This document shows, in pieces, positions 24,425 to 32,791 of a stretch of DNA of 64,000 nt. A model generated the notes under the pieces. It saw nothing but the letters and a program-made list of their open reading frames with translations, was not told the origin of the DNA and did no database searches. Source of the DNA: Archaeoglobales archaeon (GTDB lineage: Archaea; Halobacteriota; Archaeoglobi; Archaeoglobales; Archaeoglobaceae). The stretch spans positions 1-64,000 of the forward strand of contig QMZE01000002.1 of NCBI GenBank assembly GCA_003663025.1. Reading direction: 5' to 3'. Position 1 is the first letter of the stretch; each line of letters opens with the position of its first letter. Both the position numbers and the translations under genes were made by a program.

Positions 24425-25048
24425 TTAGATGTGAGATTTATTCGATATTAATTCTCTGACACGATCAGATAATGTAAAGTTGATTTGATTCTCTCTAAGT
24501 TTCTCAATTATCCTCTTTACTCCACGCTTTCTCGTATATACTGCCATCGTGTATATCGAGATAGAAGAGAGATCAAGTCCACTGTCTTTTGAGATTTTCT
24601 CTGAGAGTTTTGACAGGAAATAGTAGTCGGCAAGTACTCTAGTTCCCCACTCTTGTGCTCTATAGCAGGCGTGAATTGTGAACGATGTCTCTTCTCGGCA
24701 TAAGAGTACACTCAAATACATAAGACATTCGGGCTCTTTCTTATCGAGACATACCGGAAACACTATTTTTGAGGCCCTTCTGCCCGATTTTAGAGAGCTG
24801 ACAATTCTTGAGATCTTTATCCTGGGAAGATATCTCTTCAAGATTCTCTCTTGATATATCTTTTTCTCGGGTTTTTCTAGTTCGAATGTCTCTGATGTTC
24901 TAGTGATGACTAATAGATTATGAAATCCGACTGTAGTCTCTCCGTAATTATACGATCCCGTAGTCAATAAATATCGGCCGACTTCAAGATACGCGTCTTT
25001 TAAGGAGGTCGTGTGAAGTATTAGGAGATCTTCAAACTTAAAGATCAT
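24425..25048 (-). CDS. Divergent thymidylate-synthase-fold protein
   Basis: 207 residues. It can be aligned by eye with archaeal ThyA without large gaps: 'SLKDAYLEVGRYLLTTGSY' at the N-terminus, a Cys in 'KEPECLMYL' (C108), 'ACYRAQEWGTRVLAD' with R130 and, 11 residues later, Asp141 where dUMP-specific enzymes have Asn, then 'SISIYTMAVYTR'. Asp at this place is the mark of dCMP hydroxymethylases such as T4 gp42. The usual Asp of RSxD is Glu here and the His/Tyr pair is not evident, so activity is uncertain. It overlaps the next gene upstream by 11 bases. Confidence 0.55.
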   Translation of the reverse strand: MIFKFEDLLILHTTSLKDAYLEVGRYLLTTGSYNYGETTVGFHNLLVITRTSETFELEKPEKKIYQERILKRYLPRIKISRIVSSLKSGRRASKIVFPVCLDKKEPECLMYLSVLLCREETSFTIHACYRAQEWGTRVLADYYFLSKLSEKISKDSGLDLSSISIYTMAVYTRKRGVKRIIEKLRENQINFTLSDRVRELISNKSHI

Positions 25049-25688
25049 AAGACCTCAACCTATCCAGTATCCACTTCGGAATCTTTTCTTCTACACCACC
25101 TGCTTTAGTGAATCCCCAAAAGACCTCACGATTATGTCCGACTACAGGTTCTCTGTATATCGACACTTCAAATATGACGTTATCAAGTTCGCACTCTTTA
25201 ATGATTTCGTACATATACTGTAGCTCAGTCGGCAATCTTCTATAATCTTCATCCTCTTCTGAAGTTATCTCGAATCTGTCATCTATCTTTCCCTCGATCG
25301 TCAATTTTCTTACAGTTCCCGGACCCTTAGCCATCTCGATGATAATTTTATTTCCGGTCTTCATCACTAGACAGAGATATTCGTCATCTCCGTTCGTAGG
25401 TCTTACTCCCTGTTGTAATAGAATATTGTATCCGGCCGAGAGTAGTTCGAGTGTCTTCAATAATGCTTCGTCTCTATCTAGATTCGGAAAATGAGGAGGG
25501 ATGTAAGTGTAATCTTCTATGTCTAGGAATGTCCTTATCGAGAGTTTCTCATATTTCTTGTAGAAAGATAGTATTTTACTTACTGCCTTGTATGTCGGTT
25601 CATTTCTATATATCACGATGGCATCTGGAGTATTGAAACCGAGTATTTTGAGGATCATTAGGCGTTTGAACTTATCAACGATTTCCAT
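25038..25688 (-). CDS. Unknown alpha-beta protein beside a TS-fold gene
   Basis: 216 residues from ATG 25688, which follows TTGGAG (a TTG at 25700 is also in frame). Segments such as 'LGFNTPDAIVIY', 'YNILLQQGVRPT' and 'IIEMAKGPGTVRKL' recall the alternating strands and loops of ATP-grasp enzymes, but I cannot point to the metal or ATP ligands with confidence. It overlaps the TS-fold gene downstream, so it may prepare or use a modified nucleotide. This is inference from position. Confidence 0.5.
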   Translation of the reverse strand: MEIVDKFKRLMILKILGFNTPDAIVIYRNEPTYKAVSKILSFYKKYEKLSIRTFLDIEDYTYIPPHFPNLDRDEALLKTLELLSAGYNILLQQGVRPTNGDDEYLCLVMKTGNKIIIEMAKGPGTVRKLTIEGKIDDRFEITSEEDEDYRRLPTELQYMYEIIKECELDNVIFEVSIYREPVVGHNREVFWGFTKAGGVEEKIPKWILDRLRSYDL

Positions 25689-25705
25689 TTTTCTCTCCAA
25701 GCTCT

Positions 25706-25987
25706 CTACTCACTTGTGATATTTATTTTAGAATCTGGGAAATCGGATAGATCTATCACGACCTGTTCTGGAAGCCCCTTCTCCTTGACTATCTTCTTGA
25801 ATCTGCCTCGAGGACGTATGATGATTCTAGTTGGAATCCTATAGATTAGTGAATAACATCTCGGACATCTACCTCCATAATAGAGGACAATTTTCTCTAT
25901 GATCAAGTCCATCGGATTGAAGATTGAGTCTCCTCGATTATAGTAGAGCATGAACCCGCACATTTTACACCTTACTATTAGCGCCAC
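25706..25987 (-). CDS. Zinc-ribbon protein
   Basis: 93 residues starting at GTG 25987, 27 bases after a TATA-like TTTATTTT. Two CxxC pairs, 'RCKMCGF' and 'RCPRCYS', 30 residues apart, form a zinc ribbon. A basic linker (RIIIRPRGRFKK) and a strand-rich tail follow. It heads the minus-strand operon that continues with the unknown alpha-beta protein and the TS-fold protein. DNA binding is likely; specific role unknown. Confidence 0.65.
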   Translation of the reverse strand: MALIVRCKMCGFMLYYNRGDSIFNPMDLIIEKIVLYYGGRCPRCYSLIYRIPTRIIIRPRGRFKKIVKEKGLPEQVVIDLSDFPDSKINITSE

Positions 25988-26060
25988 ATTTTAATAGAAT
26001 AAAAAGACGAAAATAAAATGTACTAATATATATCGCATTGAAGAGATTAATTCTGAGATC

Positions 26061-26789
26061 ATGAGAGTATTTGCGAATATGAGAGAAGCTGCGAATGAAA
26101 TAGCAAGAGAGATAGCGACAAGAGGAGTAAGAGTATTTGTTCCGTCAGTTCAACATGTGAAGTTAGAAGAGAGAGAAGAAAACGTGACAAAAGAACTCCT
26201 GTGCTATTCTTACAAGATTATAGACACGTCTGATTGGAGAGAGATGGTCAAGTGGTTCAGAGAGACATTTCCGAAGACATTAGCATCAGAAGAATTTATC
26301 GAGGAGTGGTTCAAAGAGAGGATATCAGGTCCAAAAAATCCTGAACTCTCTCTACTTAAATATAATCGTGAATATTGGGAGAAATACGGACTTGAAGATG
26401 ATGGAAGATTTTCATACACGTATTCAGAGAGGATGGTATATCTTCCACTTTTAATCGACGAATTGAAGAGAAATCCGAGATCAAGACAAGTAGTACTGAC
26501 TATCTTTGAGACTTCTAGAGACTTGACAAATATCGGAAAGAGAAGAATTCCGTGTTCTCTTCTCTATCAACTGATTGTCCGTCCATCATTAGAGGGAGAT
26601 GAACTCTGGCTAGTCTATGTTCAGAGATCTTGTGATTTCATAAAATTCTGGCCTATAGACGTCTCTTGTGCCGCACTACTTAAACAGTATGTCGCAAATT
26701 TACTCGGAATTAAAGAAGGCCCGCTAGTCCACTTTGTTACTTCACTCCATGCGTTTATAGGAGATATTCCGAAAGAAAGAAGGTGGTAA
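26061..26789 (+). CDS. Thymidylate-synthase-family protein with Asp at the base-selecting position (possible dCMP hydroxymethylase)
   Basis: 242 residues. ThyA landmarks are visible in order: 'FSYTYSERM', 'RSRQVVLTIFETSRD', catalytic Cys in 'RRIPCSLLYQL' (C165), 'VQRSCDFIKFWPID' (R189, S190, D192 and Asp200) and 'VTSLHAFIGD' (His230). Asp200 replaces the Asn that selects uracil in ThyA; the same change is found in T4 dCMP hydroxymethylase, so dCMP is the likely substrate and 5-hydroxymethyl- or methyl-dCMP the likely product. The ThyA Tyr after the His is Phe here. It has its own leaderless promoter and is divergent from the operon holding another TS-fold protein. Confidence 0.72.
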   Translation: MRVFANMREAANEIAREIATRGVRVFVPSVQHVKLEEREENVTKELLCYSYKIIDTSDWREMVKWFRETFPKTLASEEFIEEWFKERISGPKNPELSLLKYNREYWEKYGLEDDGRFSYTYSERMVYLPLLIDELKRNPRSRQVVLTIFETSRDLTNIGKRRIPCSLLYQLIVRPSLEGDELWLVYVQRSCDFIKFWPIDVSCAALLKQYVANLLGIKEGPLVHFVTSLHAFIGDIPKERRW

Positions 26790-26803
26790 TATCACAACAA
26801 ATT

Positions 26804-27274
26804 TTATATCGTACACGACCACTCGAGTTCTTTTTCTAGATCCCACATGACTGCTATAGCTCTATCACGATCGTACTCTATCGCATTGTACATGTCTTCC
26901 CATTTGATCTTTACTATCTTCACCTCTAGAGGGAGTTCGAAGAAAAGTCTGATTTTATCGATCCTCTCACAGAAAAACCTGGCAATTTGATCACTTTTCC
27001 TCTTAGCAGCCCTGAGATACTTTAACTTCTTTCTTGCCTCTTCTCTCTCTTCTGGAGTCATGCGTTTATGAGCCAGAGCATCTTTGATCTCCTCTATTTC
27101 GACATCCAGATAATAATCTTCAATTCCTGCTTTCACGATTTCTATACATCGTTCTGGATTATTTTTGAGATATTTGAGTATCTCTTCAGGAGTCGCCTTA
27201 ATGAGAGCATAAGCTGAAGCGGCAAGAAGTTCCCTCAAGACATCTTCTTTAGGTGTCAATTTAGTCTTTTCCAT
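26804..27274 (-). CDS. Array protein, 'NNPERCIEIV' family
   Basis: 156 residues from ATG 27274, just after GAGTGATAAA (a TTG at 27286 is in frame). It is helical and charged. 'VLRELLAASAYALI', 'LKYLKNNPERCIEIVKAGI', 'MTPEEREEARKKLKYLR' and 'IARFFCERI' align closely with the gene at 32.8 kb, so these are paralogues at opposite ends of the array. The two Cys lie about 58 residues apart. No enzyme motif; function unknown. Confidence 0.7.
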   Translation of the reverse strand: MEKTKLTPKEDVLRELLAASAYALIKATPEEILKYLKNNPERCIEIVKAGIEDYYLDVEIEEIKDALAHKRMTPEEREEARKKLKYLRAAKRKSDQIARFFCERIDKIRLFFELPLEVKIVKIKWEDMYNAIEYDRDRAIAVMWDLEKELEWSCTI

Positions 27275-27366
27275 TTTATCACTCAAGTAAAAGAACTATC
27301 TTTTCGCTTATATCTCTAGATAGATATTTCATACGTCCAAAGGAGACATTTCAAAAAGTAGTGAAT

Positions 27367-27726
27367 TTAGATTAGAGGTCTTATTTCCTTCGCCAGTTCT
27401 CTGACGAGTTCGGGATAATCCTCTTCAAGTGCCGATTGGAAGACCTGCCACTCATAGTCTTCTGTTGCTAGTTCTACAGCTTTTATGAATTTTTCCAAAT
27501 TTCTTGTCTTCTTACATATAAATTCAGCTACTGTATCCTTTATATCTTCAGGTTCGTCTTTAAGGGCCTCATATACAAGTCTGATACATGTACTCGGAAA
27601 TAGTAGAAGATATGATGCCGCAAGTTCTGCCAGATGTTCCGCAAATACTGGAGCGACATGATGAAGTAAATCCTCAGCCTTTTCACGAGCCTGTTTCGAT
27701 TTAGTTAGTCTCTTTTTTCTAGCCAT
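27367..27726 (-). CDS. Array protein, 'LLHHVAPVFAEHL' family
   Basis: 119 residues from ATG 27726, after GTGAGTGAGA. Nearly all helix. 'VAPVFAEHLAELAASYLL', 'CIRLVYEALKDEPEDIKDTV' and 'AEFICKKT' match the next gene upstream (27.9 kb) almost word for word, so this is a recent tandem duplication. The two Cys fit the 'C-[IL]...IC' pattern of the array. The upstream region also shares GTCCAAAGGAGACATTTC-like sequence with that of its twin (27.8 kb). Confidence 0.7.
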   Translation of the reverse strand: MARKKRLTKSKQAREKAEDLLHHVAPVFAEHLAELAASYLLLFPSTCIRLVYEALKDEPEDIKDTVAEFICKKTRNLEKFIKAVELATEDYEWQVFQSALEEDYPELVRELAKEIRPLI

Positions 27727-27850
27727 AATTCTCACTCACTTAAAGTTGATCTCTATCATTAAAAGGTTTTATAGCTTATATTTCTAGAGTAGAATTTTAT
27801 ACGTCCATAGAAGGTATTCCGAAAGAAAAGTGACGAATTACTTTATAATT

Positions 27851-28204
27851 TCAGATTAGATGCCTTATTTTTCTCGCCAAATTTTCGACGAATTCTGTAG
27901 ACTCAAGCTCTAGTGCCCACTCAAAGTCTTTATATTCGTAGGAGGATAGTGCTGCAATTTCTATAGCTTCCATGAATTTCTTCAGATTTTTCGTGTTATA
28001 GCATATGTACTCGGCTACAGTATCCTTTATCTCTTCAGGCTCACCTTCAAGAGCCTCATATACAAGTTTAATACACCTGCTCGGGAATGCTAAAAGATAT
28101 GATATCGCAAGCTCTGTTAAATGTTCGGCGAATACTGGAGCGACGTCATGAAGTAAATCTTTTGCCTTAACATAGGCTCGTTTTGAATTAGATAATCTTT
28201 CCAT
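27851..28204 (-). CDS. Array protein, 'LLHDVAPVFAEHL' family
   Basis: 117 residues; start ATG 28204 after AGGTGTAG. Helical twin of the 27.4 kb gene: 'VAPVFAEHLTELAISYLL', 'CIKLVYEALEGEPEEIKDTV', 'AEYICYNTKNLKKFME'. Identity is high through the middle and falls at both ends. Two Cys are conserved with the twin. Nothing suggests catalysis; a binding or scaffold role is more likely. Confidence 0.7.
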   Translation of the reverse strand: MERLSNSKRAYVKAKDLLHDVAPVFAEHLTELAISYLLAFPSRCIKLVYEALEGEPEEIKDTVAEYICYNTKNLKKFMEAIEIAALSSYEYKDFEWALELESTEFVENLARKIRHLI

Positions 28205-28252
28205 TTTCTACACCTATTTTGATTTTTATATCTACCTTTTAATCCTAAGTAC

Positions 28253-28810
28253 TTAGAGTGACCTCCTAACTTCCTCGACAAGTTCATTAATTTCTTCAGA
28301 GATGTCTTTTTCTATAAGTTTCTCCACGGCTGCATCGATTGCATAATCTGCGCAGGCTATTTTGTATATATAAGGCCTGGTGATTCTAGATCCGAAAAGT
28401 CTACGTTCTCCTAGACCCATCGTTAGGCATCTCCTATATACATCTTCAAGTAAACCTCTATATTCTTTAATCGCCCGATTAAACCATTCGTCAATTTTTG
28501 TTTCCGGTAATAGATTCAAGGCTTTATTATACGCCTCTTCTTTCTCTTTCTTCGTCCTACTTGCTCTTTCGGCAATTACTGCCGCCAGGACCCTCTTCAA
28601 TCTTGATCTCAATTTCTCTCTTCTCTCTTCTAGAACTGGATCGAAGCCTCTTTCGATAAGACTTTTGAAGGCCATTATCATCCGCCAATTCCTACTTCCT
28701 GGTTTCAATCTTGTAGGTCTCTTTCCTTCCACTTCCTCTAGCCATTCTTTACCTACTTCATATGCCAAGCTTTTAAGATATTCCTCTATCTCATCTCTTG
28801 CCATTGCCAT
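28253..28810 (-). CDS. Array protein, helical, unknown
   Basis: 185 residues, the longest minus-strand member. It has a basic middle (EERREKLRSRLKRVLAAVIA) and late 'YRRCLTMGLGERR' and 'YKIACADYAIDAAVEKL', again an RC-then-Cys helix pattern, 30 residues apart. It has no close twin in the window. The start could be the second ATG at 28804. It converges with nothing and its promoter region faces the only plus-strand gene of the array. Confidence 0.6.
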   Translation of the reverse strand: MAMARDEIEEYLKSLAYEVGKEWLEEVEGKRPTRLKPGSRNWRMIMAFKSLIERGFDPVLEERREKLRSRLKRVLAAVIAERASRTKKEKEEAYNKALNLLPETKIDEWFNRAIKEYRGLLEDVYRRCLTMGLGERRLFGSRITRPYIYKIACADYAIDAAVEKLIEKDISEEINELVEEVRRSL

Positions 28811-28881
28811 TCGAGATTCCCCTCATTAATAATAAACTGACTAAGTAGACTTAAATATTAACAGTCTAAAAATATACTGCT

Positions 28882-29481
28882 ATGTATGAACTTGAACTTT
28901 CGAAGGCGGAAAGGAGAAAACTCAGAAAGTTATTTAAAGATATGTGTTCGAAACTTATCTCGAGATCTAAACTATCGGGATATACTGAGATAAAGCCAAA
29001 GCGATATACGTGTGTAATAGGTTATAAAGGATATGACTTCGCTCAGATAGTCCTAGATTACAGGTGGGAACATAAGCTTTATCTTATGATAGACATAGAG
29101 AGACCTAATCTTAAAGATTTCTCAGACTTAATAAAGCCGATTATAACTAGAAATCGTGAACTGGAGACTCTTAAACTTGTAGATCTCGGAAGGATTAGTG
29201 TCGATGCAGATGAGATAGGAAGAGAACTAGGACTTAACGAGGGTAATTATACTCTTTATCCACAACGTCAAGGTAAATTGGTATTAAGTATGACGGGAGA
29301 TTACGATTCTGCAGAAAAAGTTAGTGAGGTCCTTCAAAAACTCGCGAATCAAGATCTGTTCAGGTATGTTTATGATAAGTCGAGATTTAAAGAGCTATTA
29401 CTTAGACGTCTTGAAGATATCCACAAGAAATTAGAGAAAGATAGTGAAATCCTAGCTGAGATCATTAGAGAGATTTCTTGA
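28882..29481 (+). CDS. Array protein on the opposite strand, 'MC-KL...YTC' family
   Basis: 199 residues. 'LRKLFKDMCSKL' followed by 'RYTCVIGYKGYDFAQIVLDY' and 'KLYLMIDIERPNLKDF' match the layout of the 30.6 and 31.5 kb proteins (helix with MC-x-KL, then a YTC strand and an acidic strand). The C-terminal half is helical. TATA-like TTAAATATT is centred about 27 bases before the ATG, so it is leaderless. It is the only plus-strand gene in the array and may be an inverted copy. Confidence 0.65.
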   Translation: MYELELSKAERRKLRKLFKDMCSKLISRSKLSGYTEIKPKRYTCVIGYKGYDFAQIVLDYRWEHKLYLMIDIERPNLKDFSDLIKPIITRNRELETLKLVDLGRISVDADEIGRELGLNEGNYTLYPQRQGKLVLSMTGDYDSAEKVSEVLQKLANQDLFRYVYDKSRFKELLLRRLEDIHKKLEKDSEILAEIIREIS

Positions 29482-29502
29482 AGTTCAAAAAATCTTTTTT
29501 AA

Positions 29503-29775
29503 TCATGTAGAGAACTCATCAGCTCGATCTACAGCTGTCAGAATCAATCTCCTCAACTCCTCTCTAGAACATTCTTTCGCGTCAAATACTAAGTCTACAA
29601 AGCTGTATAGATCATATGCCTGGTTTATACAGTAATCTATAACATCGTTTTCGTCAAATATCTCATCTATTATAGAGTACAGATCTTCAAGCTCTTTTTT
29701 AGTTTCCGCGAGATTTCTGGCCTCTTTTCTCAGTAATCGTTTTAATGAACCTAAACATCGCCTAGATATGGACAT
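29503..29775 (-). CDS. Array protein, 'SxRCLGxLKR' family
   Basis: 90 residues. It starts MSISRRCLGSLKRLLRKEA, and 'VIDYCINQAYDLYSFVDLVF' holds a second Cys. The gene at 30.3 kb starts in the same way, so they are paralogues. The short length and all-helical prediction fit a small binding protein. A ribosome site AGAGGGAG precedes the ATG. Confidence 0.65.
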   Translation of the reverse strand: MSISRRCLGSLKRLLRKEARNLAETKKELEDLYSIIDEIFDENDVIDYCINQAYDLYSFVDLVFDAKECSREELRRLILTAVDRADEFST

Positions 29776-29806
29776 ATTCTCCCTCTATTTAAGTGATGTA
29801 AAAATC

Positions 29807-30244
29807 TTATATAGATTCTCCGTAATAGATAGTCGATTCTATATAATCAATCAAATCGTATATCAATTCTCTCATCAATGAAGTGTCTTTTATATACTCA
29901 TACATCAATCCCTCAGACTCAGCAATCGCTCCTCTTATGATCTCAGCTAAGAGAGACCTCCCCCTTTTACTACAGAGTATATCTGCCACTTTGCTCGGAT
30001 CTAGCATCTTGATAACTTCGGCCTTATCACCCTTCTCAATTTCCTTCAATTCTCTTAGATAGTCGTTGATAAATGGACGGACAAAAAAGAGGCATCTATC
30101 ACGATCTTTCTCTATCTCTTCGATAATATCATCGGTCAAAGTAAGAACCTGCTCAAGAACACTTCTTGCTGTGTCTATTCCTATCTTTCTTGAAAGCTCA
30201 TACGCTATTTCATATGCCATATACTTCAGGTCACGTCTTACCAT
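29807..30244 (-). CDS. Array protein, helical, two-Cys type
   Basis: 145 residues; GAGGTGAT lies 4 bases before ATG 30244. 'EKDRDRCLFFVRPFINDYL' and 'KVADILCSKRGRSLL' carry the two Cys about 43 residues apart. It is helical and acidic, with a Tyr-rich C-terminus. It has no close twin here but has the same Cys pattern as its neighbours. Function unknown. Confidence 0.6.
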   Translation of the reverse strand: MVRRDLKYMAYEIAYELSRKIGIDTARSVLEQVLTLTDDIIEEIEKDRDRCLFFVRPFINDYLRELKEIEKGDKAEVIKMLDPSKVADILCSKRGRSLLAEIIRGAIAESEGLMYEYIKDTSLMRELIYDLIDYIESTIYYGESI

Positions 30245-30256
30245 AATATCACCTCT

Positions 30257-30550
30257 CTACGTAGGCCATTCACTTTCTCTTAAGTAAGCTTCTCCGAGTA
30301 AGAGTCTCAAATCGCTCTTTGAGCAGTATTTCTTGAGCTTGCGAATTACTTGACGGTGAAATGCTGGAAGATCCCACTCTAGATCGTCTATAAAGATATC
30401 TATAATACTCTTTACATGTTTTGCCTTTTCAATCCTTTCAAGAGTTTCTTCCCATATTTCTCTTTCTTCAGGCCATTCTTCTATCTCTTTTTCGACAACT
30501 TCACGCATCATTCTCTTCAATGCACCTAGGCATCTAGGTGAAAGACTCAT
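30257..30550 (-). CDS. Array protein, 'SxRCLGxLKR' family
   Basis: 97 residues from ATG 30550, which follows GTGAGTGAGA; a GTG at 30562 is also in frame. 'LSPRCLGALKRMMREV' matches the 29.5 kb protein at the N-terminus, and 'LKKYCSKSDLRLLLGE' carries a later Cys. The middle is a highly charged helix. Twelve bases separate it from the next gene, so at least part of the array is co-transcribed. Confidence 0.65.
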   Translation of the reverse strand: MSLSPRCLGALKRMMREVVEKEIEEWPEEREIWEETLERIEKAKHVKSIIDIFIDDLEWDLPAFHRQVIRKLKKYCSKSDLRLLLGEAYLRESEWPT

Positions 30551-30591
30551 ACTCTCACTCACTAGAAAAAAGAGCTTTTAAGACTTAAAAA

Positions 30592-31035
30592 CTATCCGTA
30601 CTTTTTCTCGACCTTTCTTACAGTCTCTTTAAACGACTTCATTATCTCGAATAGTTGTCTCATAATATCGGGATTCGTGAGATCGACCTCTTGAAGTTCC
30701 AATTGAACTACTTTAGGGGCTCTCTTCTCTACATATCCTGAGATTTTTCTGACTGCCGGAGTCTCCTCAATAAGTCTAACTATTTCATCAGCTTCTTTAA
30801 ATCTGAATAGCTCTCTATTTTCAAGATCGACATCAATATATACGTATGCCTCGTCCCACTCGACTCTATATCCGGGCTCTAGTTCGGGCCTACTGATCGT
30901 GATTCTCATATCTTTGAAATTGCACGTATATCCGAATGCCCATTCTTTTCTAAATCTACCTCCTAGCTTTATACACATATCTCTAAACATTAGTACCGGA
31001 TGACTAGGTCTTCTCCTCTCCCTCCTACGAACCAT
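30592..31035 (-). CDS. Array protein, 'MCIKLGG...YTC' family
   Basis: 147 residues; GGGGTGAT lies 5 bases before the ATG. A basic start leads to 'FRDMCIKLGGRFRKEW', 'YTCNFKDMRITISR', 'EAYVYIDVD' and a C-terminal 'QEVDLTNPDIMRQLFEIMKS', which is repeated almost exactly in the 31.5 kb gene. The pattern helix, Cys, GG, beta hairpin with Cys, helix suggests a small alpha-beta domain with a disulfide. No catalytic motif. Confidence 0.7.
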   Translation of the reverse strand: MVRRRERRRPSHPVLMFRDMCIKLGGRFRKEWAFGYTCNFKDMRITISRPELEPGYRVEWDEAYVYIDVDLENRELFRFKEADEIVRLIEETPAVRKISGYVEKRAPKVVQLELQEVDLTNPDIMRQLFEIMKSFKETVRKVEKKYG

Positions 31036-31494
31036 CTAATCACCCCTCAAAATATCCGCTAGTTCACCAAGAAATTCGGGAATTTTATCAGGCTCTTTAC
31101 ATCCTAGCCAGAACTCTCCGTCATAGTATAGAGAGGGTTCATAGTTTATGTATTTTCTCTTAGCTATTTTGTCCGATATACTATCGACTAGATCTACGAA
31201 TTCTTGAAACATTCTGCCCGTTATGTATAGTCTGATTTCATATTCACGACCTCTCGGATCTCCCATTATAATAAAGTGATAGCCTTTTCCTCTTGGTTGT
31301 GCACAATCTCCGGTGAGATAATTAGGTTCGTCGAAGTTAATCTCAAGTTTCATACATCTCTCAGATAGAACTTTTAATAACTTCTCTCTCATTCTTCTCC
31401 ACTTTTCTCCGGCATCTTGACCTACTCCTGGCAGATAACGATAGCGAATTTCCTCGATCTTGGAGCCTGGACTTCTATATTTCATATCTATCAT
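31036..31494 (-). CDS. Array protein, diverged 'C-KL' member
   Basis: 152 residues, ending one base before the next gene's start region. 'KVLSERCMKLEINF' and 'LTGDCAQPRGKGYHFIIMG', then 'YEIRLYITGRMFQEF', follow the order seen in the MCIKLGG proteins on either side, though the GG is lost. Start ATG 31494 or ATG 31485. TTTAAATAA upstream can act as a TATA box. Probably an old duplicate in the same sub-cluster (30.6-32.0 kb). Confidence 0.6.
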   Translation of the reverse strand: MIDMKYRSPGSKIEEIRYRYLPGVGQDAGEKWRRMREKLLKVLSERCMKLEINFDEPNYLTGDCAQPRGKGYHFIIMGDPRGREYEIRLYITGRMFQEFVDLVDSISDKIAKRKYINYEPSLYYDGEFWLGCKEPDKIPEFLGELADILRGD

Positions 31495-31534
31495 CTCATA
31501 TAGAGATAGCTTTATTTAAATAGTTAAAGAGAAA

Positions 31535-31987
31535 CTATACTCCCTCTATCTTTCTTATAGTCCTCTTGAATTTCTTGAACGTGTCGAATATTCGCCTCAT
31601 AGTTTCAGGATTTGTTAAATCAACATCTTCAAAGTGTAATCTTACAATATCAGGTCCTAATATTCCAGTCTCAGATCCTATTCGAAACTCTTTAAATTCA
31701 ATCTCTTCTCTAAGAAGTCTAAGAATCTCTTCAGTCTCTTTAAATGTAAACGGCTCTACATCTAAATCGAAATACACGTCCGCTTCATTCCACTCCCTTG
31801 TTATATGCCTGGCAATTGAAATCCTCGATATTCCTCTTATAGCGAAACTACATGTGTAGATCTCTCCAGGTCGTGTAAACCATTCTCGTTTCTGTACGGG
31901 TGACATCTCTATAAATTCTCCTCCCATCTTTATACACATATCTCTAAATAGACTTTTTACCGAGACAGTTGATTTTCTAGATCTCAT
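31535..31987 (-). CDS. Array protein, 'MCIKMGG...YTC' family
   Basis: 150 residues. 'SLFRDMCIKMGGEF', 'IYTCSFAIRG', 'ADVYFDLDVE', 'EDVDLTNPETMRRIFDTFKK' align from end to end with the 30.6 kb protein. An extra loop lies between the GG and the YTC strand. The two conserved Cys are kept. Clear paralogue; function unknown. Confidence 0.7.
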   Translation of the reverse strand: MRSRKSTVSVKSLFRDMCIKMGGEFIEMSPVQKREWFTRPGEIYTCSFAIRGISRISIARHITREWNEADVYFDLDVEPFTFKETEEILRLLREEIEFKEFRIGSETGILGPDIVRLHFEDVDLTNPETMRRIFDTFKKFKRTIRKIEGV

Positions 31988-32026
31988 CAGTATTTAAAGA
32001 AAAAGAATTTAATTTATGTCTTGATT

Positions 32027-32359
32027 TCAATCTTCAAATCCTAGAGTTGAGATCATATCTTCTCGAATTGTTTTGAGTATATCTTCGAGATCCTCGCTAA
32101 GCCTTTTCAGATTAAGCTTTAATTCTCCTCTCTCCATCCTTCTGATATCTTCAAGCTTCGATGTGAGATCTGCTCTAGTATCCTCGTAGACTCTATCGTC
32201 AATACACGCTTCTATATACATATCTTTAAGTGCTTTATCGGCCTCTTCAATACTTCTACGTGCCCTAGAGATAGATCTGAACGTGAGAGCCATTATCGCC
32301 ATTGACAGATTCTTATTGAAGTCTGAAAGGTAGCGAATACATCTTGCGATCTTTCCCAT
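32027..32359 (-). CDS. Array protein, 'MGKxARCIRY' family
   Basis: 110 residues from ATG 32359, chosen because its twin at 32.4 kb starts with the same MGKxARCIRY; a TTG lies four codons upstream. A helical protein with 'ALKDMYIEACIDDRVYED' in the middle (second Cys) and 'KRLSEDLEDILKTIREDM' at the end. GAGTGAGA precedes the ATG. Tandem duplicate of the next gene. Confidence 0.68.
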   Translation of the reverse strand: MGKIARCIRYLSDFNKNLSMAIMALTFRSISRARRSIEEADKALKDMYIEACIDDRVYEDTRADLTSKLEDIRRMERGELKLNLKRLSEDLEDILKTIREDMISTLGFED

Positions 32360-32412
32360 ATTCTCACTCAAAAATTAGAAACTCCTTGAAATTATAAAGG
32401 TTTCAATAGAGT

Positions 32413-32736
32413 TTAGTCGAATTCAAGATGTAAAATCATATTTTCTCGAACTCTTAAGAGATCTCCTCTAAGATCTCTACTAAGTTCGTCTAGATCTATC
32501 TCCTCTCCTTTCCTGAGCTTTTCGAGGTATCGATTGAGATTTTCTTTAATTTCATCGTAGAGAGCCTTCTCAATGCATGTGTTTATATATAAATTCGTGA
32601 GTTCTCTACTCGCGTCCCTAATTGCCATCCGTACTACAAGAGTTTTCGACGGTGCAATTCCAAGTGTAGTCTCAGCTCTAGAGATATTCTCACTGAATCT
32701 CGAAAAGTAACGGATACACCTTGCTACCTTTCCCAT
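32413..32736 (-). CDS. Array protein, 'MGKxARCIRY' family
   Basis: 107 residues from ATG 32736 by homology with the 32.0 kb gene (earlier in-frame starts at 32748 and 32769 exist). 'MGKVARCIRYFSRF', 'LTNLYINTCIEKALYDEIK' and 'LSRDLRGDLLRVRENMI' match the twin throughout. Two Cys about 50 residues apart. All-helical; unknown role. Confidence 0.68.
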   Translation of the reverse strand: MGKVARCIRYFSRFSENISRAETTLGIAPSKTLVVRMAIRDASRELTNLYINTCIEKALYDEIKENLNRYLEKLRKGEEIDLDELSRDLRGDLLRVRENMILHLEFD

Positions 32737-32791
32737 TCTCTCACTCATATAAGAGTATTTAGAAGACAATAAAAATCATTTCATTATTCTT

